Part shown: piece after piece, positions 13,568-20,122 of the stretch
Position numbering within the stretch: position 1 is the first letter of the stretch
Layout of the letters: each line of letters starts with the position of its first letter
Origin: Candidatus Sphingobacterium stercoripullorum
GTDB lineage: Bacteria > Bacteroidota > Bacteroidia > Sphingobacteriales > Sphingobacteriaceae
Assembly: GCA_019114715.1 (NCBI GenBank)
Contig: DXEZ01000163.1
Location: 1-29,247, forward strand
DNA: 29,247 bases
Direction of reading: 5' to 3'
Notes under the pieces: model-generated
The model's database searches: none
Told to the model about the DNA's origin: nothing
The model's input: the letters and a program-made list of their open reading frames with translations, nothing else
Position numbers and translations under genes: made by a program

Positions 13568-14752
13568 CTAGTAATTAAAATATTTTATGTAATTGTCTAA
13601 ATCTTTGTCCCCTCTTCCCGAAAGGCAGATGACGATATTGTCGTTTTTATCCCAAGTTTGCTTCTTTAAATAAGATAATGCGTGTGCACTTTCTATTGCT
13701 GGGATGATTCCTTCAAGTTGCGTAAGCTCCAATCCCGCTTGCATAGCCTCATCGTCTGTAGCCTGTGCATATTTCGCGCGTTTAGCATCGAATAACCAGG
13801 CGTGTTGTGGTCCTATTCCAGGGTAGTCGAGTCCCGCCGATATGGAGTAGGGTTCTATGACCTGCCCGTCGGGTGTTTGCATTAATAGTGAAAGGCTACC
13901 GTGGAGTACTCCCTTGCTACCCAGTGCGGTAGTGGCAGCTGTCTCTCCCGATTCAATGCCGTTTCCTGCTGCCTCTACAGCAATCAGTTTCACTGAAGAA
14001 TCATCAATGAAGTGGTAGAACATTCCCGCTGCATTGGATCCGCCGCCAACACATGCTATAGCGTAATCAGGCAGTTCTTTACCCGTTTTATCTTTCAGCT
14101 GAGACTTAGTCTCTTTGGAGATTATCGACTGGAATCTGCTGACCATATCTGGGTATGGGTGTGGCCCTACAACCGACCCAATGATGTAATGCGTATCCTG
14201 TGGATTGTTGATCCAGTCTCTTAGCGCTTCGTTTGTGGCATCTTTGAGCGTTTTGCTACCCGATGTTGCGGCTACGACTTTTGCACCCATCATTTTCATT
14301 CTGGCTACGTTTGGTGCTTGGCGCTGCATGTCGATCTCTCCCATATAAACAACGCACTCAAGGCCTTTTAGTGCACATACCGTTGCCGTGGCTACACCAT
14401 GCTGCCCCGCACCAGTTTCCGCTATGATGCGTTTTTTTCCCAACTTCTCGGCTAGTAAAATTTGACCTATAGTGTTGTTGATCTTATGAGCACCAGTGTG
14501 GTTTAAGTCTTCCCGCTTGAGGAATATATTTGCACCGTGTTTTTCCGATAATCGGCTGGCGAAATAAAGAGGGGTAGGCCTTCCTACATAGTCTTTTAAG
14601 AGGCTGTCGAAATCCCTTTTGAAGTCCTCGTTCTCTATGATTTTTAAATATTGACTCTTTAACTCCTCAATATTTGGATAGAGCATCTCGGGGATATATG
14701 CTCCTCCATACGGGCCGTAATAGCCGTTTTCATCTACAAAATATTTACTCAT
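13568..14752 (-). CDS. trpB: Tryptophan synthase beta chain
   Basis: A 394-residue PLP enzyme that condenses indole with serine to give tryptophan, as the partner of TrpA. The PLP lysine is Lys90 in NHTGAHKINN, the catalytic Glu112 is in AETGAGQHGV, and the phosphate-binding loop CVGGGSNAAGMF is present, as are GYYGPYGGAYIPE near the start and SGRGDKD near the end. It is of the common TrpB1 type. The start is the ATG at 14752; the in-frame TTG two codons upstream is disfavoured. It overlaps trpF by 8 bases, consistent with coupled translation. Confidence 0.97.
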   Translation of the reverse strand: MSKYFVDENGYYGPYGGAYIPEMLYPNIEELKSQYLKIIENEDFKRDFDSLLKDYVGRPTPLYFASRLSEKHGANIFLKREDLNHTGAHKINNTIGQILLAEKLGKKRIIAETGAGQHGVATATVCALKGLECVVYMGEIDMQRQAPNVARMKMMGAKVVAATSGSKTLKDATNEALRDWINNPQDTHYIIGSVVGPHPYPDMVSRFQSIISKETKSQLKDKTGKELPDYAIACVGGGSNAAGMFYHFIDDSSVKLIAVEAAGNGIESGETAATTALGSKGVLHGSLSLLMQTPDGQVIEPYSISAGLDYPGIGPQHAWLFDAKRAKYAQATDDEAMQAGLELTQLEGIIPAIESAHALSYLKKQTWDKNDNIVICLSGRGDKDLDNYIKYFNY

Positions 14753-15371
14753 TGCCAATTGTCTTTAATGCGTGTTGAATTTCTGTTATATTTTTTAGTC
14801 CTGGTTTTACTTCAAACCTGGAGTTGATATCGATTACCTTAAGGCGGTCATCATCGATGTCTAGTATTGTTTTAATGCTATTAGGATCAATTCCGCCGCT
14901 TAGGAAATAGGGAGTGTCTAGGTGATAGCCTTGCAGAAGACTCCAGTCAAAGCGCTCGCCACTGCCTCCATATTGTGGAGTTTTGGTATCGAATAAGAAG
15001 TAGTCCACCGTTTGGTGGTAGGGATCTAGAAACTTAAAATTGAAGGCACCATCTACGCCGAATGCCTTAATTACCGGCAATCCAGTCCGCTCTTTAACCC
15101 CTTTGCAATACGCGGCTGATTCCGTACCATGGATTTGTAGGGCGTCGAGTTGGTGTTTTTTAGCTAATTTATCTATCTCAGTTAAAGGACTATTTACGAA
15201 AACTCCAACTTTTTTAATGTGTGAGGGGATATTCAGCTCAGCGATATTTAAATCCTTAACATACCGCTTAGACTTATCGTAGAATATAAAACCTATGTAA
15301 TTGATGGGGAGATTTGCCAGATGCTTGATGTTCTCTGGATCGGTCATCCCGCAAACTTTTATGCTAATCAT
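14745..15371 (-). CDS. trpF: Phosphoribosylanthranilate isomerase
   Basis: A 208-residue TIM-barrel enzyme that converts phosphoribosylanthranilate to CdRP, the third committed step. KVCGMT holds the catalytic Cys7, LFDTK the catalytic Asp128, and YGGSGERFDW, FLSGGI and DINSRFEVKPGLKN are the usual phosphate-binding and closing motifs (Ser-Arg replaces the common Ser-Ser-Gly). Its ATG overlaps the trpD stop by the four bases ATGA. The next enzyme, indole-glycerol-phosphate synthase (TrpC), is normally encoded between trpD and trpF in this phylum but is absent here. Confidence 0.96.
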   Translation of the reverse strand: MISIKVCGMTDPENIKHLANLPINYIGFIFYDKSKRYVKDLNIAELNIPSHIKKVGVFVNSPLTEIDKLAKKHQLDALQIHGTESAAYCKGVKERTGLPVIKAFGVDGAFNFKFLDPYHQTVDYFLFDTKTPQYGGSGERFDWSLLQGYHLDTPYFLSGGIDPNSIKTILDIDDDRLKVIDINSRFEVKPGLKNITEIQHALKTIGNE

Positions 15372-16363
15372 TTGCTTAGTTTTATTAAAGTTTCAAAACT
15401 CTTTAAGGCTTGTTTGTCCATCAAAGACTTTTCCGCTTCTTGGTAACAAGATTCAAAAGATTTATCCTCATGGAAAGCCTGTATGGCAAAGGCGGCATTA
15501 CTGAGTACCACCTCACTTTTTATTTTATCGGCCTCACCACTTAAAATCTCCTTAAATATTTTTGCTGCATCTGCAATGGAGTCTCCACCTGCTATGCTTT
15601 CCACCGACGCTCGGGGTAAATTTAAATCCCCTAATTGGTAATAATGTTCCCCCTTGTTATTAATTATCTTAAAGTCACCTGTTAGAGAAATCTCATCATA
15701 GCCATCCAAGGAGTGGATGATCTGATAACTTTTATCTGTTTGTTGGTATAAATAGGCGTAAAGTCTTGCAAGTTCCAAGCTGAAGACCCCCACAGCCTGT
15801 TTTTTAGGATTAGCGGGGTTTGTCAAAGGTCCCAGCATGTTGAAAAATGTTTTTACCCCCAAGGCGCGCCGAATTGGAGCTACCGTTTTCATGGCTGGGT
15901 GAAAGAGTGGCGCGTGGAGGAAGCATATGCCCGCCTCTTGGAGCTGCTTCTTTAGCCGGTCGCTGTCGTTGGTAAACTGGTAGCCGAAGTATTCCATTAC
16001 ATTGGACGACCCGCAGGCTGAGGAGACCCCGACGTTGCCATGTTTAGCTACTGAATACCCTGCGCCTGCTACAACAAAAGATGCGAGAGTGGAAATATTA
16101 AACGTGTTTTTTCCATCACCTCCCGTGCCACAAAGATCTACTAAGTCGAAATCCTCGAAATCTAGCTTCAAGCAGAGATCGAACATAGCCTCTTTAAATC
16201 CTGCAAGTTCATCCACCTTGATGCTTCGCATACCGTAGATGGTCATAAATGCGGCAATCTGATGCGAATCGTATTGTCCAGTAGCGATATTTGTTAAAAT
16301 ATTATACGCTTCTTGCTTTGAAAACGATTGGTATTCGAATAGCTGTTGTAATATTTCTTTCAT
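15368..16363 (-). CDS. trpD: Anthranilate phosphoribosyltransferase
   Basis: A 331-residue enzyme that joins anthranilate to PRPP. The glycine-rich PRPP loop LCGTGGDGKNTFNIST (78-92), KHGN (107-110) and the following VSSACGSSNVMEYFG are clear, as is GVKTFFNMLGPLTNP. The usual Arg after KHGN is Val, and Asp of GSAD is Asn, which I believe is common in Bacteroidota TrpD. The ATG at 16363 is chosen: an upstream in-frame ATG at 16414 would put codons inside the attenuator terminator stem. It is the first structural gene after trpL. The N-terminal glutamine amidotransferase domain of fused TrpGD is absent. Confidence 0.96.
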   Translation of the reverse strand: MKEILQQLFEYQSFSKQEAYNILTNIATGQYDSHQIAAFMTIYGMRSIKVDELAGFKEAMFDLCLKLDFEDFDLVDLCGTGGDGKNTFNISTLASFVVAGAGYSVAKHGNVGVSSACGSSNVMEYFGYQFTNDSDRLKKQLQEAGICFLHAPLFHPAMKTVAPIRRALGVKTFFNMLGPLTNPANPKKQAVGVFSLELARLYAYLYQQTDKSYQIIHSLDGYDEISLTGDFKIINNKGEHYYQLGDLNLPRASVESIAGGDSIADAAKIFKEILSGEADKIKSEVVLSNAAFAIQAFHEDKSFESCYQEAEKSLMDKQALKSFETLIKLSK

Positions 16364-16382
16364 GAACTTGAGCTTATAGCAT

Positions 16383-16411
16383 AAAAAAAGGCCTGCCTCA
16401 CTGGCAAGCCT
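16383..16411 (-). terminator. trp attenuator terminator
   Basis: In minus-strand RNA, AGGCUUGCC (16403-16411) pairs with GGCAGGCCU (16389-16397) around a 5-base loop AGUGA, and is followed at once by a run of U (16383-16388). One pair is U-G in this strand but would be an A-C mismatch in plus-strand RNA, so the structure is built for minus-strand transcription. It stands 20 bases before the trpD ATG, where it would block entry into the operon. Confidence 0.88.
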
Positions 16412-16501
16412 CATATATTAAAATATTTTTATGTACAAAAGGGGTTGCCACAATTATTCATTGTGGTGCCACCAGTTTGTATTTGTTGATTTTATATTCA
16501 T
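16389..16501 (-). promoter_or_regulatory. trp operon transcription attenuator (leader region)
   Basis: The leader has competing pairings. Segment 1, CCACAAU, inside the end of trpL, pairs with segment 2, AUUGUGG (16448-16466, loop GAAUA). Segment 2's 3' part, GGCAACC, can instead pair with GGCUUGCC, the 5' arm of the terminator, with one bulged C. That arm otherwise pairs with segment 4 to form the terminator. A ribosome stalled at the two Trp codons would cover segment 1 and free segment 2 to form the antiterminator. A ribosome reaching the trpL stop would cover segment 2 and allow termination. This is the classic ribosome-mediated scheme; from memory, a Bacteroidota 'Bacteroid-trp' leader motif of this kind is known. 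Confidence 0.85.
16454..16501 (-). CDS. trpL: Trp operon leader peptide with tandem Trp codons
   Basis: A 15-residue frame reading MNIKSTNTNWWHHNE, with Trp codons 10 and 11 side by side followed by two His codons. Two adjacent TGG codons in so short a frame, directly upstream of a terminator and trpD, are the mark of a trp leader peptide. Its stop codon lies in the loop of the hairpin at 16448-16466. The peptide itself probably has no function; its translation is the sensor. A promoter-like element lies 20 bases upstream of the ATG. Confidence 0.88.
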   Translation of the reverse strand: MNIKSTNTNWWHHNE

Positions 16502-16520
16502 TCTTTTGTTGAATCCAAAG

Positions 16521-16552
16521 CAAATATGTGGTTTCCTTTTTAAAATTGCAAG
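16521..16552 (-). promoter_or_regulatory. Promoter-like element of the trp operon
   Basis: The minus strand reads CTTG (16549-16552), 20 bases, then CATATTTG (16521-16528), near matches to TTTG and TAnnTTTG at normal spacing. The predicted start is about 16517, giving a leader of about 16 bases before trpL. Nothing else supported is seen between here and the next gene end at 16671. Confidence 0.45.
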
Positions 16553-16670
16553 TATTTTTTTAAAAACCTATTTATTATTTAATCGTTATCCCATTTTTAC
16601 TGAGTCTTTGTCTGTGGTAAATAGGGGGTAATGAATTTGTATATGTTCGTTAAATAGTCCTTAACTACTT

Positions 16671-17141
16671 TTAATAAGTGACAAAATGAGCTTGGTGGTT
16701 TCCTTTAGACACGAGGGTGAAAGATTGAATGACTTGTTCGTTCACATAGAGTCCGTACATCTCTCTATCTTTGTGGTACATAACATAAAGCTTTTCAGGA
16801 TCCAAGTCCTCGGGATCAATTTCACTTCTCTTTTTTCTTGGCAGCTCGTTAAAAGGAATGAAGTTTATCTGCTTGAGGTCTCGGTTGCTCAAGTTTAAAC
16901 GCATTTCCTCTAAGCTTGCAAGCAAATACTCAAGAAGTTCTTGGTCCTCTACTTGAGTGATATGAACGTGACTACTTAGTATCACGTCCAGTGCAATGTC
17001 TGGATCGTGAATATCTTTGATGAACTCATACATGACTTGATAGTCGTCTTTTGCCTCTAGGCTGTCGCTAGTTAATGTGTTTGCAGAAGCTCTAGGGCCA
17101 CTTAAAACAAGTAAAAAGGAAAACAATAAAATTATTCTCAT
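16671..17141 (-). CDS. Secreted or periplasmic protein of unknown function
   Basis: A 156-residue protein with a clear signal peptide (MRIILLFSFLLVLSG, likely cut after ASA near residue 20). The mature part is acidic and mostly helical, with a central segment rich in Leu and Glu (about 65-85) and a basic patch PRKKR near 100-104. There is then an IDPEDLDPEKLY segment and a C-terminal beta-like stretch (MYGLYVNEQVIQSFTLVSK). There are no cysteines, no lipobox and no repeats. I do not recognise a family. It stands alone on the minus strand, about 150 bases upstream of the trp leader region, with no clear terminator of its own. Confidence 0.75.
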   Translation of the reverse strand: MRIILLFSFLLVLSGPRASANTLTSDSLEAKDDYQVMYEFIKDIHDPDIALDVILSSHVHITQVEDQELLEYLLASLEEMRLNLSNRDLKQINFIPFNELPRKKRSEIDPEDLDPEKLYVMYHKDREMYGLYVNEQVIQSFTLVSKGNHQAHFVTY

Positions 17142-17297
17142 ATTGTGTGTTTATGAATATAAGACTGTTTCGGCAGTAAAAGGATTAAAGGGGCTGATCC
17201 AGATATAAAGAAGAGGATGCACACCAATTAGCAATTGGAGTATATTTGCCAACCAAGGAAAGTTCTTAGATTTTGCGAAAAGTGTAAAAGAAAATAA

Positions 17298-17319
17298 AAC
17301 GCCTCCAATAAGAGGCGTT
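17298..17319 (-). terminator. Terminator of the DUF2795 gene
   Basis: A perfect 8-base-pair hairpin, aacgcctc / gaggcgtt, with a 6-base loop, 9 bases past the stop at 17328. The minus strand continues ttattttc, a suitable U-rich tail. Confidence 0.8.
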
Positions 17320-17327
17320 AAGCTTAT

Positions 17328-17549
17328 TTAATATTCGTCTTCGTTAAAGAAGAAATCATCTTTGGTAGGATAATCCGGCCATATTTCTTCTATGTTTTCG
17401 TATGGTTGCCCATCGTCCTCTAGCGCTTGTAAATTTTCTATAACCTCCAAAGGAGCTCCAGAACGTATTCCATAGTCTATAAGTTCGTCCTTTGTCGCTG
17501 GCCAAGGGGCGTCTTCTAAGTGTGAAGCTAATTCTAATGTCCAGTACAT
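17328..17549 (-). CDS. Small acidic DUF2795-type protein
   Basis: A 73-residue cytoplasmic protein, very acidic, with the segment APWPATKDELIDYGIRSGAP (residues 14-33), followed by EVIENLQALEDDGQPYENIEEIWPDYP. The PATKDELIDYA-like core followed by a leucine/aspartate helix is that of DUF2795 proteins, and near-identical short proteins are, from memory, widespread in Bacteroidota. The function is unknown. It is a single-gene unit: a full promoter-like element lies upstream and a strong terminator downstream, which suggests steady independent expression. Confidence 0.82.
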   Translation of the reverse strand: MYWTLELASHLEDAPWPATKDELIDYGIRSGAPLEVIENLQALEDDGQPYENIEEIWPDYPTKDDFFFNEDEY

Positions 17550-17590
17550 ATTGATTGTTAGTTTTATAAATTCTTATTATGCATTTTTCG

Positions 17591-17621
17591 CAAAAATAAC
17601 ATTAAAATTGAGTTTACCAAT
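17591..17621 (-). promoter_or_regulatory. Promoter of the DUF2795 gene
   Basis: The minus strand reads ATTG (17618-17621), 19 bases, then TATTTTTG (17591-17598). The -7 box fully matches TAnnTTTG and the -33 box matches three of four bases. The predicted leader is about 35 bases long. Confidence 0.55.
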
Positions 17622-17685
17622 TTTATTTGAAAATAAATTAACAATATATGAAGTCTCGCTATAGGTTTTTTGGTATAATTACGCT

Positions 17686-18441
17686 CTATATGTGTCTGTT
17701 AGATTCCTTTTCCCAGATTTTTAGCATGCTATGATATACCTGCTGTTCGAGGTTTGAAATTTCCTGCTTGGATAAGTTGTCGTGAGAATGGACAGGCCGT
17801 AATACTGAGATGTACACGGTGCCGGGTTTGCTGCCAAATTTCAGCCCGCTATCCCAAAAGTGTTCCCATAAATTGTGGATGACTACAGGAATTATTGGTG
17901 CGGATGTCGTTGCAGCAATGCGAAAGGCTCCTGGTTTAAAAGGGTGGAGCTGCGGAGGGAATTCATCGCTAATTCCACCTTCAGGGAATATGACTAAACT
18001 ATGCCCTTTGGAGAGTATCTCTTCGCCTCTTTTTAATGCCTTGAAAGCCGATCTTTTGTTATTGCGATCTACCACCACATCTATAGTTTTAAAGAAAATC
18101 CTAGTTATTGGGTTTTTCAGGAGTTCTACCTTGCCGATGTAGGAGAAGGGGACTGGGCAAAGGAAATTGATCGCATTGATATCCATGAAAGAGGTGTGAT
18201 TCGGACAGATAATATAAGGTCCTTCCTCCCAATTAATGGGTGTTTCGTAGGTTACTTTAAATCGTATGCCAGCGCCATAAGCTGCTAGAATGCTAATCCA
18301 TTTTCTGATGAACACCAGTTTTTTATAATGCTTTTGATGATCCCAAGCGTAGAAGATTAAAAGCGGATAGCTAATAACAAAGAAAAATCCCAAAAGTAGG
18401 ATGTATAGCATCAGGTGTAGCTTTCTTAGTAGGAGCATCAT
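17686..18441 (-). CDS. 1-acyl-sn-glycerol-3-phosphate acyltransferase (PlsC family)
   Basis: A 251-residue membrane-bound acyltransferase, expected to add the second acyl chain to lysophosphatidic acid during phospholipid synthesis. One or two N-terminal hydrophobic helices (about 8-32) anchor it. The catalytic HX4D motif is NHTSFMD with His82 and Asp87. The glycerol-phosphate motif FPEGGISD follows at about 153-160, then the hydrophobic PVVIHN segment. Length is typical. Two ATGs lie side by side at 18441 and 18438, so the start is uncertain by one codon. Related PlsC-like enzymes that acylate ornithine or other lipids cannot be excluded. Confidence 0.88.
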   Translation of the reverse strand: MMLLLRKLHLMLYILLLGFFFVISYPLLIFYAWDHQKHYKKLVFIRKWISILAAYGAGIRFKVTYETPINWEEGPYIICPNHTSFMDINAINFLCPVPFSYIGKVELLKNPITRIFFKTIDVVVDRNNKRSAFKALKRGEEILSKGHSLVIFPEGGISDEFPPQLHPFKPGAFRIAATTSAPIIPVVIHNLWEHFWDSGLKFGSKPGTVYISVLRPVHSHDNLSKQEISNLEQQVYHSMLKIWEKESNRHI

Positions 18442-18514
18442 CAGGTGGTTTTATAATTTTCCGAACTAATATACGAACTATGCTAATTTATAGGCTATTT
18501 CTGGTAGTATTAAC

Positions 18515-18553
18515 CAAGAGCACCTGCTAGCCTAGGGGCTAGAGGTGCTCTTG
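18515..18553 (-). terminator. Terminator of the M20 dipeptidase gene
   Basis: Arms caagagcacct (18515-18525) and aggtgctcttg (18543-18553) pair perfectly, and inside them ctagcc / ggctag (18527-18532 with 18537-18542) extend the stem across one bulged g to 17 pairs with loop tagg. It lies 12 bases past the stop at 18565. The U-tract after it is weak. Confidence 0.75.
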
Positions 18554-18564
18554 AAGTAAGGTTT

Positions 18565-19944
18565 CTATTTGCTGTTTTTAGAAAGCAAAGCAAAGTGTTT
18601 ATGAAACAATGGAATAGTCTCAATTCCTTTGAGGTAGTTAGCAACCTCGTACTTCTCATTGGGAGAGTGCAAGTTGTCGCTATCTAAGCCGAATCCTAAA
18701 AGTACAGATTTTAGGCCCAGTACCTCTTCAAATAAAGCAACAATAGGAATGGAACCTCCACCTCTTGTTGGGATGGGCTTTTTACCAAAAGTGTCCTCTA
18801 CAGCTTTTTCAGCTGCTTGGTAGGCAATGCCGTCAGTAGGGGTAACTACGGGCTCTCCACCGTGGTGAGGCTTGACAAGAACCTGCACAGATTTTGGCGC
18901 TATAGATTCAAAATGCTTTTGGAAGAGTTCTGTTATCTCATCGGACGTTTGATTAGGAACCAGTCGCATCGAGATTTTAGCGAATGCTTTGGATGGTAAC
19001 ACCGTTTTCGCTCCCTCTCCAATATAGCCACCCCACATGCCGTTGACATCTAAGGTAGGGCGAATGCCTGTGTGTTCAATGGGCGTATACCCTGCTTCTC
19101 CTTGCAGCGCATCAACGCCTAAATCTTTTTTGTATGCCTCTAGGTCAAAAGGTGCCTGGTTTAAAGACTCCCTTTGCTGCTGGTTAAGCTCGGCTACTTT
19201 ATCGTAAAATCCTGGAATGGTAATCCGGTTGTTTTCATCGTGTAAGGAAGCAATCATCTTCGAGAGTACGTTGATGGGGTTGGCTACCGCCCCACCGTAC
19301 ACGCCGGAGTGTAAGTCTCTATTTGGACCTGTAACTTCGACCTCTACATACGATAAACCGCGAAGTCCAGTTTCTATAGAAGGGTCTTCTAAGCTAATCA
19401 TGGAGGTGTCTGAAATAACAATCACATCAGCCTTTAGCCTCTCTACGTTGTCTTTTAAAAACAAACCTAAATGCTCCGATCCTACTTCCTCCTCACCCTC
19501 AATCATGAACTTAACATTACAATGGAGCTCATCGTTGCTAGCCATGTATTCAAATGCTTTAACGTGCATGTAAAACTGCCCCTTATCGTCTGCTGCTCCG
19601 CGAGCGTATATCTTTCCGTCCTTTAAGGTTGGTTCAAACGGTGGCGTATTCCATAATTCCAGAGGGTCCGCTGGCTGTACATCGTAATGCCCATAAACTA
19701 GAATAGTTGGAAGGTTACTGTCGATTATTTTTTCCCCATATACTATAGGATGACCTGGGGTTTCACAAACTTCTACATTATCTGCACCGGCCTTCTTAAG
19801 TTGTTCAGCAACGAAATTTGCTGCATCTCTTACATCGTTTTTGTATTGTGGGTCTGCACTGATTGAAGGGAACTTCAATAATTCAAACAATTCATCTAAA
19901 AAACGCTGCTGATTATCGTTAATATAGCCTTTTAAATTTTGCAT
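18565..19944 (-). CDS. M20 family dipeptidase (carnosinase-like metallopeptidase)
   Basis: A 459-residue di-zinc exopeptidase, expected to cut dipeptides in the cytoplasm. Metal ligands fit the family: His86 in YGHYDVQPAD (with Asp88), bridging Asp119 in ARGAADDKGQ, the catalytic Glu and its metal-binding neighbour in EGEEEVGS (150-155), Asp179 in ISDT and His426 in NLHSPNEKY. GLRGLSYVEVEVTGPNRDLHS marks the dimerisation (lid) domain. There is no signal peptide. Length and motifs match the CNDP-like subgroup of M20. It has its own promoter and terminator. The precise dipeptide preference is not readable. Confidence 0.92.
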   Translation of the reverse strand: MQNLKGYINDNQQRFLDELFELLKFPSISADPQYKNDVRDAANFVAEQLKKAGADNVEVCETPGHPIVYGEKIIDSNLPTILVYGHYDVQPADPLELWNTPPFEPTLKDGKIYARGAADDKGQFYMHVKAFEYMASNDELHCNVKFMIEGEEEVGSEHLGLFLKDNVERLKADVIVISDTSMISLEDPSIETGLRGLSYVEVEVTGPNRDLHSGVYGGAVANPINVLSKMIASLHDENNRITIPGFYDKVAELNQQQRESLNQAPFDLEAYKKDLGVDALQGEAGYTPIEHTGIRPTLDVNGMWGGYIGEGAKTVLPSKAFAKISMRLVPNQTSDEITELFQKHFESIAPKSVQVLVKPHHGGEPVVTPTDGIAYQAAEKAVEDTFGKKPIPTRGGGSIPIVALFEEVLGLKSVLLGFGLDSDNLHSPNEKYEVANYLKGIETIPLFHKHFALLSKNSK

Positions 19945-19972
19945 AGTTTTATATGTTAATTTTATAGAATTC

Positions 19973-20004
19973 CAAATTTACACAATGATTTCATCAACTT
20001 CAAT
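19973..20004 (-). promoter_or_regulatory. Promoter of the M20 dipeptidase gene
   Basis: The minus strand reads ATTG (20001-20004), exactly 20 bases, then TAAATTTG (19973-19980). The -7 box matches TAnnTTTG fully. The predicted leader is about 24 bases before the ATG at 19944. Confidence 0.6.
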
Positions 20005-20122
20005 TTGTTTGTGACAATTATCTTGGGTAAAATTCAAATGACAATAAAATACTTAAGGTTTGTTAAAATATTGTTAGTGTGGTAGAAAAGCAATATTTTA
20101 GCGATGTTTTTAAATTCACTAA

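Noticed and set aside
16364..16414. Upstream in-frame ATG at 16414 as the trpD start
   Set aside because: The extra 17 codons are the attenuator terminator stem and U-tract; the ATG at 16363 gives a normal TrpD N-terminus.
16421..16463. A 10-codon minus-strand frame MNNCGNPFCT overlapping the end of trpL as a second leader peptide
   Set aside because: It lacks Trp codons and overlaps trpL in another frame; the WW frame explains the regulation and the position of the hairpins.
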